DNA of 64,000 nucleotides from Whalleya microplaca (taxonomy: Eukaryota; Ascomycota; Sordariomycetes; Xylariales; Xylariaceae): assembly GCA_022497155.1 (NCBI GenBank), contig MU385743.1, positions 124,001 to 188,000 on the forward strand. Reading direction: 5' to 3'. Shown here piece after piece: positions 1-14,368 of the stretch; position 1 is the stretch's first letter, and each line of letters begins with the position of its first letter. Under the pieces are notes generated by a model. It did not search any database. It saw nothing but the letters and a program-made list of their open reading frames with translations, and was not told the DNA's origin. A program made the position numbers and the translations under genes.

Positions 1-1859
<1,859 letters not shown>

Positions 1860-2098
1860 CCAGGTACTGGACCATCTGTTGTGATGATGGGCTTCAGCCC
1901 TTCCTTCTTCCTCCTCTTATTTACCAAGCTGGGGCTCGTAGTCGTTGCAGAATTCGTTCCATTCCCATTCCCATTCCCGTTCCCATTGCCATTGCCGTTG
2001 CCATTGGCACCAGCCATCAATGGAAGCGTGGTCGAGGGGGCTGCCTGGCTGACAGCGGGAGCTGAGGACGGGTCAGTGGCGTCTTTTGCGCCGTTCAT
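1860..2098 (-). CDS. Possible first exon of unidentified product with Asn-Gly repeats
   Basis: From an ATG at 2098 the minus strand encodes about 79 residues: a Ser/Ala/Pro-rich start, an (Asn-Gly)n run coded by the hexamer tract at 1955-2008, and a basic segment ending KRRKKEGLKPIITTDG. It then meets a good donor, GG followed by GTAAGA, at 1859. The composition looks like a disordered fungal N-terminus and differs from the noise around it. The exon ends in phase 2. A candidate acceptor near 203-204 (TTGATCCAG) would join it in frame to the SRPK reading frame, giving a roughly 1.65-kb intron. A nearer strong acceptor, CTCCTATCAG near 1800, would instead give a short unknown protein of about 128 residues. 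I do not recognise the exon and cannot choose between these. Confidence 0.4.
1955..2008. repeat. Hexanucleotide tract coding for Asn-Gly repeats
   Basis: Imperfect tandem repeat of CATTCC/CATTGC on the plus strand. On the minus strand it reads as alternating Asn-Gly codons inside the putative exon at 1860-2098. Confidence 0.8.
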
Positions 2099-5000
2099 CG
2101 TGTCGACTCGAAGAAGCAGGGACGAGTAATTGGGTGTTTTGGTAGATGTTCGGCGACAGCTAAGACAGCTAAGTTTTCGGTCTAGGATTGATGTTGATGG
2201 TAGGCATACGACGAACGTTGTCAGGTGGAATTGAGTTGGTTGAACGGATGTTAGGTCTGATGTGATGATGATGCGCAATGCGGTTGTAATTGTGGTTGTG
2301 GTGGCGGTCGCGGTCGCGGTCGCATTCGAAAACAGAAGTGATACCGGAGGTGGAGTACGGAATAGCTTGCATCAAAACGCCGTGTGCCTTTTCGCTTTCC
2401 TTGATAGGACGTATAGGACGTACGCAATATGAATCTATTTGACAAATTCTGATGTTGGAGATCTCGACGCCGCAATGGCCAAAAAAAAAAAAAGAACAAT
2501 AGATCCAACAATACGGGGGACGTGAGGATGTGCTGAGAGCAGTGCTGAAAATAGTACTGAGGGTAGCACTGGGAAATAGTCGATAGTTGATGAGGCAGTG
2601 GAGGAGGGATTTTCCACTTGGATCGATTATGCAGATGGTTCAAGCCGGCGGGTGGATATTCGCAGGTCGTTGGTAGACGTTAGATCAAACGTCATGGGCT
2701 GGCTGGATGTGGCAGGGGAAGGAGAGGGCTGCTACTGTTCCGGGTATCGCGCCTTCGACCTGTGTGCATGGAATAATCAAGGTGAGGTAAGTACGTCCAG
2801 GTAGTAGTGGACTGTGGATTGTGGATTGTGGGAGAGTGCCAGGTGGGAGGCAATAACCGTCCGTGTTGGAATAAGAAATGTGGCTGTGTGCATCTGTGTG
2901 TGTGTGTACGAGTGTGTGTACAGGTGTGTGTACAGGTGTGTGTAATAAGCCTGATGAGAGATGGAAGGAGGGGAATTATTGCTATTATAATAAGAAGCAC
3001 CGACTCCCGCAATCCCGTCAGCCCGTCTAATACACTTATAAGCCACTTGTAGGTAACACCACGGACTAGTTTAGCTTGGGAAGTGGACTAATGCGTTTTT
3101 AATATAGAACAACTAGAAAAAACTAGATCTGGTTTGCCAGTTTGATAGGATAAAGCGACAGATAAGAACATCTACTTCCTTTCTACTCTATAGTATCTCG
3201 TGGCATGTTGTCGAAGGGAAAAGGGGACGGCAGAGGAGGGAAGAGGCGATAATGATATTGATTCGATGGATGTGAAGATTCAATGTTTGATACCGTCGCA
3301 TCCCGTGGATTAAATGATTTAACTACATGCTGATGCTACATGACCTAGTACAGATTACATGTAACATGAAGGCACATCAATCAATTGGATAGCACCTGCA
3401 TGTAGCAGATGCACCTTATTACATAACGTGGCTGCTGCGTGGAGGGATGAACTGTGACCCCGAGGTGGACTGGTTGATACCGAGCCAGCCCGGCACTATT
3501 ATAAGGGGAACCAATGTACTGTCGCAGGTACCGATTCATGAAAGAGGCTGGCAGAACTGCACGTTGGGGAAGAGCAATCATGCAGGGAGAGAGACACAGG
3601 GTGAACGGAAGCACCAAGAGGAAACCAGGGCTGCTAACAGTATTTCGTAGGTAAGGTAGGTAAGGTTTCTGCTACATGCGTAGACATGATTAGGTTGTTA
3701 CCTTAGAGAATTGCCCAATTCGGTAAGTGATGTACATGATATAATCTATTAACTAAAGTACTTATAGCATATACTATACTATAGATACTACATGTGTATT
3801 ATAGTACCTAGGTATGCACACGTCAATTGATGCTTCTATAATTCAATGTTCTATACATGCACGTATATCCTATTCAACTGATGATGAAATGCTTCTACAT
3901 CAAATACTCTTTACACATCGTCAACGGCCAACTTGTGAGACCACACGAGATAATCCTTCACACCTACACCAATTGGCAAATTGCAGTTTCGTCAGTTCCT
4001 GACTACATTTGCAAGCCCGACAAATTGGAATGGCCGCCAAGTTTCCGGTGCAGCAAGATTCTAGACGAACCCTGAATCCTTCTTCCACCAAGAAAGCTGG
4101 CATGACCTCACTGGTCGTACAGCGGCTAGCTTATTGTACCATAGTCGAGGGAAAAGATCCAGTTCTTTCTACCTAGTTTTTTCTAGAATGTTGTCCACGT
4201 TCCCCATATGTTAAGTAAGTACATATCTGTGTGTGTATGTATGTACGCGTACTTTTGTCGTGTCTAAGTCGAAGTCTAAACTTCATCCCTGCCTAATGCG
4301 GTAAGTGACGCCTTTCAATTGTCCATGCTGGCCCGTGTTGGGTAGTCATAAGCGCCCGGCTTCATCTAATTGGGCAACCCGGCACAAATAGGAAAACCCC
4401 CAAGGTACCTGGGTACTTTACGTACGTACATACAGGCGATGCAGCCCAATTCAAGTCTATTTCATCTAATCATCGCCTCACCATCCATGCCTTATACCAC
4501 ACATACCAACCTCGTTTACTCACTTACTGTACATGCCGACTAGACCTATTATCTCTTTAAACTCAGGACCGCCCCTACGCATCTGCGTACCCACCTCACG
4601 CTACCACGGTCATGGGCCAGCTAGACTCGCCTTTTGCGTCATCTTCTGATGACAGTCTTCCTAATATCAGAAGACTATCGGATGCTATAACGGTGTCAGC
4701 TATATATGAATTGTATATGCATGCATACATCATACAAGCCTTGCCAGCTACTTCAAGCTCAGCATGTTTATGCCTTCAAGTCCAATATACACTGACAGCT
4801 AAGACCACTCAGCCACATCACAATTGATGCTGTGGCAAACTGTGCAGGTAGGTATTCGGTAAGTTTTTTTCTGGCGTCTTCGGCAATGATGCCGCATGGG
4901 TGGTTTCAGTCTAGTCCAGGCCCAGATCCTGGCTTGCCTCTACCTAATAATAAAATGTCTCTCAGCGGCTTTTTCCCTCTGTCTGACCTGCAGCAACCTC

Positions 5001-5906
5001 TAATATGGACGCAAGTGCGATTGCATCATCTCTCCACCCTCCAGTCAACCTCCCGATATTATCATTGGACCGCCTGCCAGATGCCACGGAGAAGACAAGC
5101 TTTCTGAACCAGACGATCAGAATTATCATAATTGACACCGTCACATGCATACCCATGGTATCAGAATAGGAAGTGAGCACTCCACAAAGAGTCTATTGAG
5201 CTATCGCTCTTCCTGTTGGGGCATCTAGACCCTGAGACATCGGGCTCGCATCGGGCTACAGGCCAATATAGATGCACTAATATCTCACTTCCTGCTTGGC
5301 TCTGTGTTATTCGCGACTGCGCTGTCATGCGTGATGCGCTCTGACATATGCCAGACCTCGGGATCGTAGGATTCCTGATGCTATAGTTAGAATGTGTGAG
5401 GTTAGGCTTTTTGAAGTCTAAACCTAAACAACAAGGTAACAGAGACTACAAAGTATGAAACTAATAGTAGACTCTATTATACGGTGTATATAAGCTTAGA
5501 CAACAAGTCTAATAGAACCTACTAAAGATTCATTCTACACTAATAGGTTTCATTTATGAAATGTCGATATACTATGGTCGTAGTCTCGAATAGTTTTTTC
5601 ATGGCGCATACCCTTAAGGTTATACAAGTTGATCTTCTGAATTCACACTTAGACACAGCATTAGATAAACCAAGCAACTCTACATTGTTATAAGCGACCC
5701 AAAGCATTGTCGCATCTTGATCCAATGCTCTGAGCATCTCTATACTTTGCTACTTGTCCCTGTATATAACGTATGTTGAATCAGAGGCTATCATATTACA
5801 TAAAGATTCACTAATTATATGCCATAATCCAGTTGACTTATGACTATAATTGACTAGATTACATGAGTAGCTAATATCCAAATACTCAAGCTTCCATTAT
5901 AGTCGA
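2099..5906. other. Long intergenic region with simple repeats
   Basis: 3.8 kb with no convincing gene. It contains a (GGTCGC)n tract at 2304-2323, a poly-A stretch near 2480-2493 and a TG-rich microsatellite at about 2889-2943. From about 3650 it becomes clearly AT-rich with many TAGGTA and GTACATA-type words. Frames of 60-130 codons either cover the microsatellites or show no family resemblance. The AT-rich half looks like degraded non-coding DNA. Confidence 0.55.
2889..2943. repeat. TG-rich microsatellite
   Basis: Runs of TGTGTG interrupted by GTACAGG. The reverse strand reads as Thr/His-rich nonsense peptides, so it is a simple repeat and not coding. Confidence 0.8.
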
Positions 5907-7658
5907 CTACAATTCTTCCTCTCTCACGACACCCTCGGCAGGAGTCCTAATGAGAAGAAACTCCTCCTGCCTCCCATACACCCACTCCCAGCTACCCGAC
6001 TCCTCATCCCAGTACACATCCTCCTCCTGCGGGAACTTGATAGTCATATTCCGCTCGGGCACAAAGTGCTCCGCGTAGAGCTCAATGCTATAATACGTAT
6101 TCTTCAGCAGCGGGAGGTCTCCCAGGACCGGGACCTCGTCCTGGAGATTCGTCATGCCTAAGCCCCTTATCAGCACCGGAGTGCAACAAACCTAGGCGCC
6201 AACTCAAGGGGGTAAACCAGACCGACTCACCGATCACCGTGCCGGCCGAGTGTCCGTACTCGCCCGTGGCATGGCAGTAGATCTTGCCCTCGATGCCCTC
6301 GTCACGCATTTGCGCCCGCGCCGCCCTCAGGATCTCGTTACCGGTTTTCCCGATCCGCATGTGCGCGCGCACGATATCCTGCAAGCGGTTGACCTTGCGC
6401 AGGCCCTCGAGCATGCCCGCGGGCACATCGGCCGCCGTCTCCCCCGGGTTGCACACGTAGCCCAGGTGCTGGGTGTCGGTGTTGAGGCCCAGCGCCGACA
6501 CGCCGAAGTCCGTGTGGATCAGGTCGCCGTACTGGATCGGGCGCTCCGGCGCGCGCGGGTCGTCCGTCGCAGCGGGGAGGTCGTTCGAGGTTAGGATGAA
6601 CACGCTGGGTTGGAACCAGGTCGTGTAGTTCAGGGCCTGGATCTTCTCGCGCATCCACCACGTCACGTCCTGGTAGGCGCACACGAATCAGCAATGTCCA
6701 GATCCATCCGAAACCAATAGTCTTTCCTCAACCTATCCATCCCTCAACTCATCCCAAGCCAACTACGCTCGTGAAAAAACACAACCTACCCAACTAGTAG
6801 AAACCCCCGGCCTCACAACCCTCGCACTAAAAGCCTCCTCAATAACCGCCCACGCCGTCTCCATCAACCTCCGATACCACTCCAGCCTCCCGCCCACCAT
6901 CGCAGCAACGACCTCAACGCCCACCATAGGCTCGAGCACGAACCTCTGACTCCACTCCTCCCCCAGCCCCGCGCGCAGCGCGCCCAGCTCGCCCGCGTGC
7001 AGCCCGCTCGCGAACGCGATCTCCGCGTGCGTGTTCAGCGCGATCGAGGCCGGCTGCTGCGCCTCCAGGACCGCGCGCAGCGAGGCCCACACCGCGTCGG
7101 TGTTGTCGATCCAGGAGTACGCGGGCGGTGTCCCGGGCGTGGGGTTGGCGATGTAGAGGTGCGTGGTCCGGCGGCGCGCGGAGAATTGCGTGGATTCTTT
7201 GAGCGCCCAGAAGACTGGGTCTTCGGCGTATTCGCGCTGGCTTATCTGCGCTGGGTTAGGGTGTGGTACTTGCGGTAGGGTGAATGCATATCTTGACCTG
7301 GGTGGACGGTTGGGGATTGGGTGAGTTGGGAGGTGAGTGAGTGAGTGTATTTATGAATAGGGGCGCGAAGCATGAGAAGGAGATGGGTATATAAACATGA
7401 AGGTACGGATTACGGAAGACGGAACGGAACGGAACACACCAGCCAGGCGTCGACGCCGTACTTCTGTAGGATCCCCGGGATAAGCGCCTTGCGCTCCTCC
7501 GTCCAGGCATCGAGGAGCTCCGCCTGCTCGCGCAGGGACGGCAAGATCTGGATCTGCGGCGTCTTAGATACTGCCGCGGCTGCTGCGGCGAGGTGCAGCT
7601 GCTGTGCTGCTAGCAAAACGGCAGCGCCGTTGAGGAGGCCGGTGAGTAGACCCCGCAT
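5907..7658 (-). CDS. Secreted M24-family metallopeptidase-like protein (Xaa-Pro peptidase fold)
   Basis: Four exons fit by splice sites and frame: 7658-7440, 7245-6790, 6669-6231 and 6157-5907, giving 454 residues. Residues 1 to about 28 form a signal peptide. The C-terminal half has the pita-bread metal site in order: HTDFG with Asp at about 279, a second Asp 11 residues later (LNTD, about 290), GHSAGT with His at about 365, SIEL with Glu at about 397 and GRQEE with Glu at about 436. These are the five ligands of M24 peptidases (methionine aminopeptidase and aminopeptidase P superfamily). Fungal relatives are annotated as Xaa-Pro dipeptidase or M24 domain proteins. Whether it cleaves prolyl peptides or has another activity is not shown by the sequence. 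The donors are GTGTGT, GTAGGT and GTGAGT; the first intron, about 194 nt, is the longest. Confidence 0.85.
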
Positions 7659-8551
7659 TATCTTGACTAGATGACCACTTAGTTCTTATCGCATTGTATG
7701 TGGTCAAGTGTTAGGTGATTGCTCGCTCACCTAAACCCCTATTTTATCTCAGATCTCGCGAAGTAAGCAGATGAATGGCTGGAGTTGAGACCACGGTCGG
7801 TTTTGAGTTGTCGTGATGGTGGGGGGTACTTATCGAAGTGGTAGATACATAATTAGTCGGCAATCCGGGTGTGGCCGACACCACTTGAGGCTGGGCGGTC
7901 CCGAGGTCCGAATTGGCCTGCCGTTTTGGGAACTATATGCCCTCATTTAGTTTTCTGTATTTTATGTACTTCCCTAACGTGAGGTTAATGGATATATTGA
8001 AGCTAGCCTTACTCTCCTTGTATTTAGAAGTCGATTGGACCTAAGTTTCGGCGCCGCTTGTCAGCAAATTCAATAGTCTAATCAAAAGCTGTCTCGCATA
8101 CCTATCGGACAGGAACTGGAGGTCTCTCAACCTCCTGTCAAGTATATATTGGGGGCCTTGCTCTCTTTCATCTTGAGAGGCCAAGTTTTAATACTGACCG
8201 GGAGTTGATTGATAGGTCAACTATAGTAAAGGGGAGCCAACAGCTGTAAAGCTGGAAAAGGGGTTGATAGCGACATCTACTCAAGGCTGCCAGCTTGAAG
8301 CTGGGCAACGAAAAGAGAGTCATAATCAATATAGAATGAATAGATCAAAGGCAATAATAAGGCTTCGCATTGATACAGCAGCTTTCTGTAACTATCTGAT
8401 CGAATGAATGTCTGAAACTATGAAGATAACTGAAGCTGAGAAGATCTCAAAGACTAAGGTAAAAATCAAAGCGCCTATGTATCCCACCATCTCCGTAAGT
8501 TGATTGAATAATCAGTTCTCATAAATAGAGGTTGGTTGGAGATACAAAAAT
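7659..8551. other. Intergenic region
   Basis: About 0.9 kb between the signal-peptide ATG of the M24 gene and the stop codon of the HET gene. No reading frame or repeat of note was seen. It should hold the M24 promoter and the terminator of the HET gene. Confidence 0.5.
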
Positions 8552-11500
8552 TCAAATGATAGTTACCAATTGATCTTTCATAGCTCCCTTCTGGAACGTT
8601 TGCGTATCCCAAAATTCACATAACCCTACACGACGAAACACCATAGGCTGCTCCTCAATCTCGGCTCGCTCATCATGATGCACAGGAGTAAGGCATAGGC
8701 AGACGAGAGATCGAGGCCTTCCGTGAATGAAAGCGGGATAGCCAAACTTTGGCGGTGGTTGCTTGCGGATTCGGGCGACTACTAAGCAATAAATATCATT
8801 CCCAGCACCTTCCCAGCCTCCAGACATTTTTGCTTCAGGGGATGCGGCTGCAAGGTCTCGAAACCCTTCGACCACCATCAACTCCTCCCTTATTCTCTGT
8901 GTAGTCTTCGTTTCGAAATCATCTCGACTAAAAGTGTAGCTTTGGATAGGATTACACAAATTGTTTTCGTAGCGCCAAAACTTGTAGTTCTTCGGGCATT
9001 TTCTAAGTGTGCTTCTCAGGGTGATGCTGCCGGTGGCATGGTTTTGTGACGGGCCAGAGGTTTGGACATCAAATGTCACGCTTGATGGCTCCCAAATAGC
9101 CTTTGAGATAGGCGACTGGTATTTGACCCTGCCGTCAATGGAAGCCCAAGTCCAGGATGGATAACTCCTATTCCTTGAATTCCCCCCTGGCTTTTGGGCA
9201 GTCCAAAGGAGACTAGGAAAGAAATGCGACTTTTTCCATATTCCTGCGATAAACTCGTCTTGGAGTGCTCTTTCTATCATCTTACTGAGTCCCAGGAATC
9301 CAGGAACCTTGTCTGCCTGTTTAGTTAACCCTCGTGAACAGTATTCGGAGACTAGGTGTTGCCACTCTAAGTAGGTTTCCTGTTCCAAGTCAAACTCTTC
9401 CTCGGACCCATAGTCTTCTTCCTCCTCATTATCCCTATCTGAATTCTCATTGTCACCTGATACCTGTTCTTCATCTGAGACTTCATCCTGGCCTAATTCA
9501 ATTTCAGCAGGTGTCTCATCCCCGTCCTCACTTTCATCGTCGGAATCACCACGACCAAGAGGTTGATTGTCCTTGAATGGACTCTCATAATATCTATAGT
9601 AAGAGATGTCGTCATCCTGGTGACGCCCTTGCACAAGACGCTTATGTTGCCGCACCTTCGTGAAGTTGGTGCAGGAGCTATTATACGGATGTGTGTCGCC
9701 TTCGGGGTCTGCTTCAGAGCCATGGCAACCTAAGCACTCCCAATACAAGATCCCAGGGCCCCAATGGATTACCCTAGTACTTAAAACTTGCTCCTGAAGC
9801 GTCCATGCCCGAGAGTCCACGGGACCGGGCCTAAGTAGTTCCTTTTCTCCATGGACTGGAAGAACGAAATAACTAGTTAAATGCACTGCCATTTGTAATT
9901 TGTACTTTTTCGGGACCCGTAGAGAGATCTGAACTGGATTGGTGAGGTAATTGCGACGCGGCCGGAACAATCCTCCCATGGAATCTTCTGATTCGAGAGC
10001 TGACATGGTCATCGTTGCATTGGAGTAAATGGCTTGCATTTGTGCTGCTTCTCTTTCCCAATCGCCTGCGTCATCTTGTACAATGCATATAGCATCAATC
10101 CAAAGGAAACGGAACCCCAATTCTCTTGTGGCTAACACGGCATCGCGTAGTGTTGGAGGAAGTGCACTGAGTGGGATTGCTTTCATACGATCTGGTAGTG
10201 ACTCCTTTGTTGTTTTAAAGTTGTTGCTATGCCCCCAGCAGTATGAGAGAGAAAGATACGGAGCGCGTTTGCCATTGCCCTCGTACAGAAAGGGCTGGGA
10301 TGTCTCATTTCCGACATCGATGACCCGTGTAGGTAACACGGGGTCTTCGTCTTTTGCCTCACTGCAAGTCGAATGATAATACTTACAATTTTCAAGCCAG
10401 GCACGAGCGACTTTGAAAGCCCGGGGCGACGCTGTTCCAAGTTCAGGGTCATCCGGAAATTGTCGATGGTCTATCATGAAAGAATCTGAGGCCAGAGTCA
10501 GAAATTAATGGTGTTTGGCATTGAAACAATAATTCTTCTCGTCATCGTATAGGAGAACGGGAAGATAACATACCAGAAAGACGCAAGACATGCAAAGTCT
10601 CAGACTGGTTCTCGCAGTGCACGGTGATAGTAACTTTGGGCATCTCTACCGAGAATTGACTTAGAAGCAAAACCTCGGGCGAGTTCTCTATCTGTAGGGA
10701 GTTCGGGTTTCCTCCGTATGCCCATCTGCCACTTCCATGAACTAACGCGTCCTCAAAGACTGCGCAGAGACAGCATCCATCCCTGGCGGATCGCCCAAGG
10801 GAGCTCCGGTCTGGATGGAGTTCAAATGGGCCAGAATTGTCTGGTGATAGTTGTTTGAGAAATCTGGAACATGATATGCAAGTTGGAGCTCCTGGAACAT
10901 TCTCTGGATTGGGTCTTTCTGCTGTTTGAGATAGGATATCGAGAAATGTGTCGAGAAGCACCCGGCATGTCGATGCGGAGCTTGTAGAATACTCTGTCCA
11001 GGCGTATAGGAATTCCGGGTGACTTATGACGTGGAGATATACTCCTCGATAGCTAGATGGAGGAAACATACTAACGTCTGCCAACAACAGCTGTGCCATG
11101 TCTCGCAGGCTCGCTGGTGGCATCCCCTCTCTTGAGATAACCCGTTCTGAAAGTCGAGCACCGTGTTTGTGGAGCAGATCCATAATCGACTCATTTCTCT
11201 CTAACAGAGCAAGGTCAAGGATCGTCCACCCATCCGGGGATATCTGGTTTAGGTTTGCACCTCCTTCTATTAGAAGCTCTACCATTTGGAGATCCCAGGC
11301 CCTGATAGCTTCTTGCAAAGGAACAATTCCAGCGGAACCGTAGCGATCCAAGTACTGGTCTTTGAATGACCGCTCTTCACTTGGGCAATCAATATTTGCC
11401 CCATTCTCGATGAGAAACCGAACTCCCTTATCATCAGATCTAGTGATGGCTTCGTGTAATGGAGTTCTCCCAAGTGCATTGCGCGAGCCGATTTGAGCAC

Positions 11501-11762
11501 CGTTCTTCAGCAAGACAGCTGCGGCATCGTATTGTCGCTTTTCCAAACTTAGGTGAAGCGGCGTATTCCAGTTCGCCCAAGAGACGCCTGTAGTGAAAGT
11601 GGGAACCACGCAACCTCCAGTAGGACGCGGGCTGACAAGATCGAGTTCTTTCCATTGGGCGTTGGGATCTAGACCTTCAACCAGCGCCTTTTCCACGTCT
11701 TGAACGTTGCAAGCTGATCGTAAAAACTGATGATTGACTGAGAGAGCATCCATTTGGTCCAC
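8552..11762 (-). CDS. Ankyrin-repeat HET (heterokaryon incompatibility) domain fusion protein
   Basis: Two long frames are one gene: exon 1 11762-10574, an 88-nt intron (donor GTATGT, acceptor CTCAG), exon 2 10485-8552, giving about 1040 residues. Exon 1 has about four ankyrin repeats (about residues 55-210: TPLHLSLEKRQYDAAAVLL, RTPLHEAI, VPLQEAI, WTILDLAL). It then carries the Cys-rich segment that usually precedes HET domains (CISCSRFL..CCLCAVF, about 295-340). Exon 2 carries HET: YLSLSYCWG at about 473-481 and LWIDAICIVQDD at about 524-535, followed by the AAQMQAIYSNATMTMSAL block. HET domains trigger cell death when vegetatively incompatible fungi fuse; ankyrin repeats may act as the sensing or partner-binding part (inference). 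An unusual run of about 60 residues rich in Asp and Glu (about 710-770) interrupts the C-terminal half. The family call is firm; the ligand is unknown. Confidence 0.9.
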
Positions 11763-12434
11763 CTCCAGCTGCTGCTTGACCTCGTTTGAAGACGTGAGAA
11801 CGCTTTCGCTTCGGTGTTCCCTTGTCGCCGCTAAGCAAAGTTACGTTTCTTAGAGGGATAGGAAAAGAGCCTGAATAAGTCCATAGGAGACAAGGCTAAA
11901 GACACGTTTCAAGGACTAGCTGCTGCGCCACCCTAGAGGTTTCGTCAAATGCGGTATCATTTTCTACGAATCAATCGCGGATTTCCGTGAGAGGTTTCAA
12001 TAATTGACTGCGCCCACCGAAATGCTTGAATTGGGGTCACGCCGTCTTTCCTTAGGCTGTGTCTGTAGCTGATCCTCTAGAAATACACCAACGAGGAGGC
12101 CTGTAAGGATTAGTATAGCCCATAGTCGAAACTAGCGTCGCAGCAGCGCCGGCATCCGTTAGCAATGCTCGAAGACAGGCCTTTCGAAACCGATCCAGCT
12201 TTGACTTGTCTATTACGGGAGCCTCTCCTTATTTCGATACTCGGTCGCGTGAAATAATTTTCTTGTGCGTTTCTTTAAAAATCTTTTTTAAACAATATTG
12301 TTACATCACAGCTATAGCATGTGCAATGATTATTTAGGTGCTACCATAATCACTCTAATTCTCAAAGTATAATTATGTGAGGGACTAATATTTAAAGGAT
12401 CTCTAACAGCTTAGAGGTTCCTTTTAAGCAACGG

Positions 12435-12465
12435 GGATCTCGGAGCAATTATTGCTCCTAGATCC
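12435..12465. repeat. Short inverted repeat
   Basis: Two 15-nt arms (GGATCTCGGAGCAAT and its complement with one mismatch) around a single base. It lies in AT-rich DNA away from any gene and could be part of a decayed foldback element. No function can be assigned. Confidence 0.6.
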
Positions 12466-13765
12466 ATTGGCCCAAGGCACATAGCTAATATCCCTATTAT
12501 CATGATATCTTGAAATGGCTATCAATTAGTTTCTATCTCTTTTAATATCCATTTATTTCCTGTTGCCCAGTAACTCTAGCCACATTTACCTAGCCTAATT
12601 TCCTATATCCTGTGTACCATTACTCCATATCAGTATCGAGAATGAATTCTTGCATACCACTGTCAAATTAGACTCAAAGCGGGGAGCATATGACTCACGT
12701 TGATATAGTCGTCCGCTGTGTGATGTTTGACAGCACTCTTACGAATTTGTATGAGTTCGGCTAGGTATTTCTGTATGGTCCCATGGCGAAATCGCACAAC
12801 AACTGCGTATGAAGTACCGAAGCCTGTATGACTGTCTCATTATTCAAGTCATCGAGTACCATTCTTCTGATCTTTCGTTTAGACTCACTTAACTCATCCC
12901 ATTCCTTATCTAGCATACCTTATGCCTCGCCAACCCTGACCAAGGCGTCGACTATCATATCTGGCCCCTTGCATAGCTTTATTATTGTGTCTCAGCTAGC
13001 TTATTACATGTCTCGTCTAGCATGTTTCGTACATTGTCGGCTTTTCGGATATAGTCTCTTATTCCTAACAGCGAGCTGTAACATGATCAGCATAGTCATT
13101 AGAAATAAACGTGATACCTATTAACTCCCTGATGCGACTCGTTTCTGACCACCCACCTAGGCGTCTGGAGGACCCTCAAAGGAGGTGGCAACAGCTTTGG
13201 CAATGTGGTGCGCTTTGACTTAGCGTCATACCAGAAAGGCCGTTGCGGAAATATACCTGTCTTCGATATATGGCGCCAGGGATTCAGAAACGGCGAGTAT
13301 CAGCGTATTACCTACGTAAGTATGCTCCAGCCGCTCACAGACATTCGCTGGATATCTCTCATAGTAAACCTTTTTGGCAGCGGCAGGTAACAAACCAGCT
13401 GCCGTTTATGGATGAAGGTGGCTGGACAAAGTTAATAGATTAATTTATTTATCAATAGCGTAGTAGGGGAGTAGTTTGAAAAGGCTAGAGAGGCGTGAAA
13501 GGAGGCGTTAAAAGAAGTAAAAGCTAAAGTATAAAAGTCTTTCCTTAGTTAAGTACGTAAGCCTATAAGTATTCGACTCAAGGCAGCGTTTCTGATATAT
13601 CAAATTAAATAAATGAACACCACTCATTTGATTTAGCTAATTCAAATCAATGAAAATTAAACGGTGTTTAAATCAACGTTGTTTACGATTTAATTTAATG
13701 AGAATATATAGAATATATAGTTAAAGCTTATAAAACATAGGCCACCAGAAAATATAACTTGATAG

Positions 13766-13853
13766 TGGCTTAATGGTGGCTTAATAATGGCTCAATAATG
13801 GCTTAACTGTGACTTAACTATGGCCTAACTGTAGCTTAGATATGGCTTAATTG
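13766..13853. repeat. 11-bp minisatellite, eight copies
   Basis: Eight consecutive 11-nt units based on TGGCTTAATAA can be laid out without gaps over 88 bp. They differ mostly by single substitutions (for example TGGCTCAATAA, TGACTTAACTA, TAGCTTAGATA). It is non-coding. Confidence 0.85.
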
Positions 13854-14050
13854 ATACGTGAGGCTGGGAGTAATAAGAGACGATATAGAAGGGAGGACAG
13901 GCATACTTCCAGCAGTCCGTACTACTATTATATCAGAATGGTAGCACCTACTTTGGCTCAAGCGATTAGGCCGTTTAAATAACAACCGCATCACACTCAA
14001 ACCATACCACTCACCTCAGGTTCGATTCGCACCTTCAACAGTGGTTTCTA

Positions 14051-14368
14051 GTGAAGTTCCGGTAGCCAGACTACTCTCACACTCACTCACACTCAAACGC
14101 CGCCGACAAACGCCGCCAGACACACTCACTCAAACGGCGCCGGTAGCCGAGACACTCAAACCCCTAGTCACTCACTCATACGCCGTCAGCGAATTGACCC
14201 ACACACTCATTAATGTCACTGTCAAACATACAGGACGCCGACTAACTTCCACGAAACAAATGGCACGAAAGCCGACCAATGGACTAACTTGCGGTGAAGT
14301 TCTAGTAACCGCAGTCAGAGACGGTACCAGATATCCGACTAGCTAAAACGAAGTTCCAGTAGTCAGAG
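14051..14368. repeat. Three diverged direct repeats of a GAAGTTCC motif
   Basis: GTGAAGTTCCGGTAGCCAGA at 14051-14070 recurs in altered form at 14293-14320 (GTGAAGTTCTAGTAACC then GCAGTCAGAG) and at 14348-14368 (GAAGTTCCAGTAGTCAGAG). The stretch between is rich in CACTCA and GCCG words. It may be a degraded repeat unit of a mobile element. Confidence 0.5.

Noticed and set aside
2692..3052. Thr/His- and Val/Cys-rich frames on both strands
   Set aside because: They translate a TG microsatellite.
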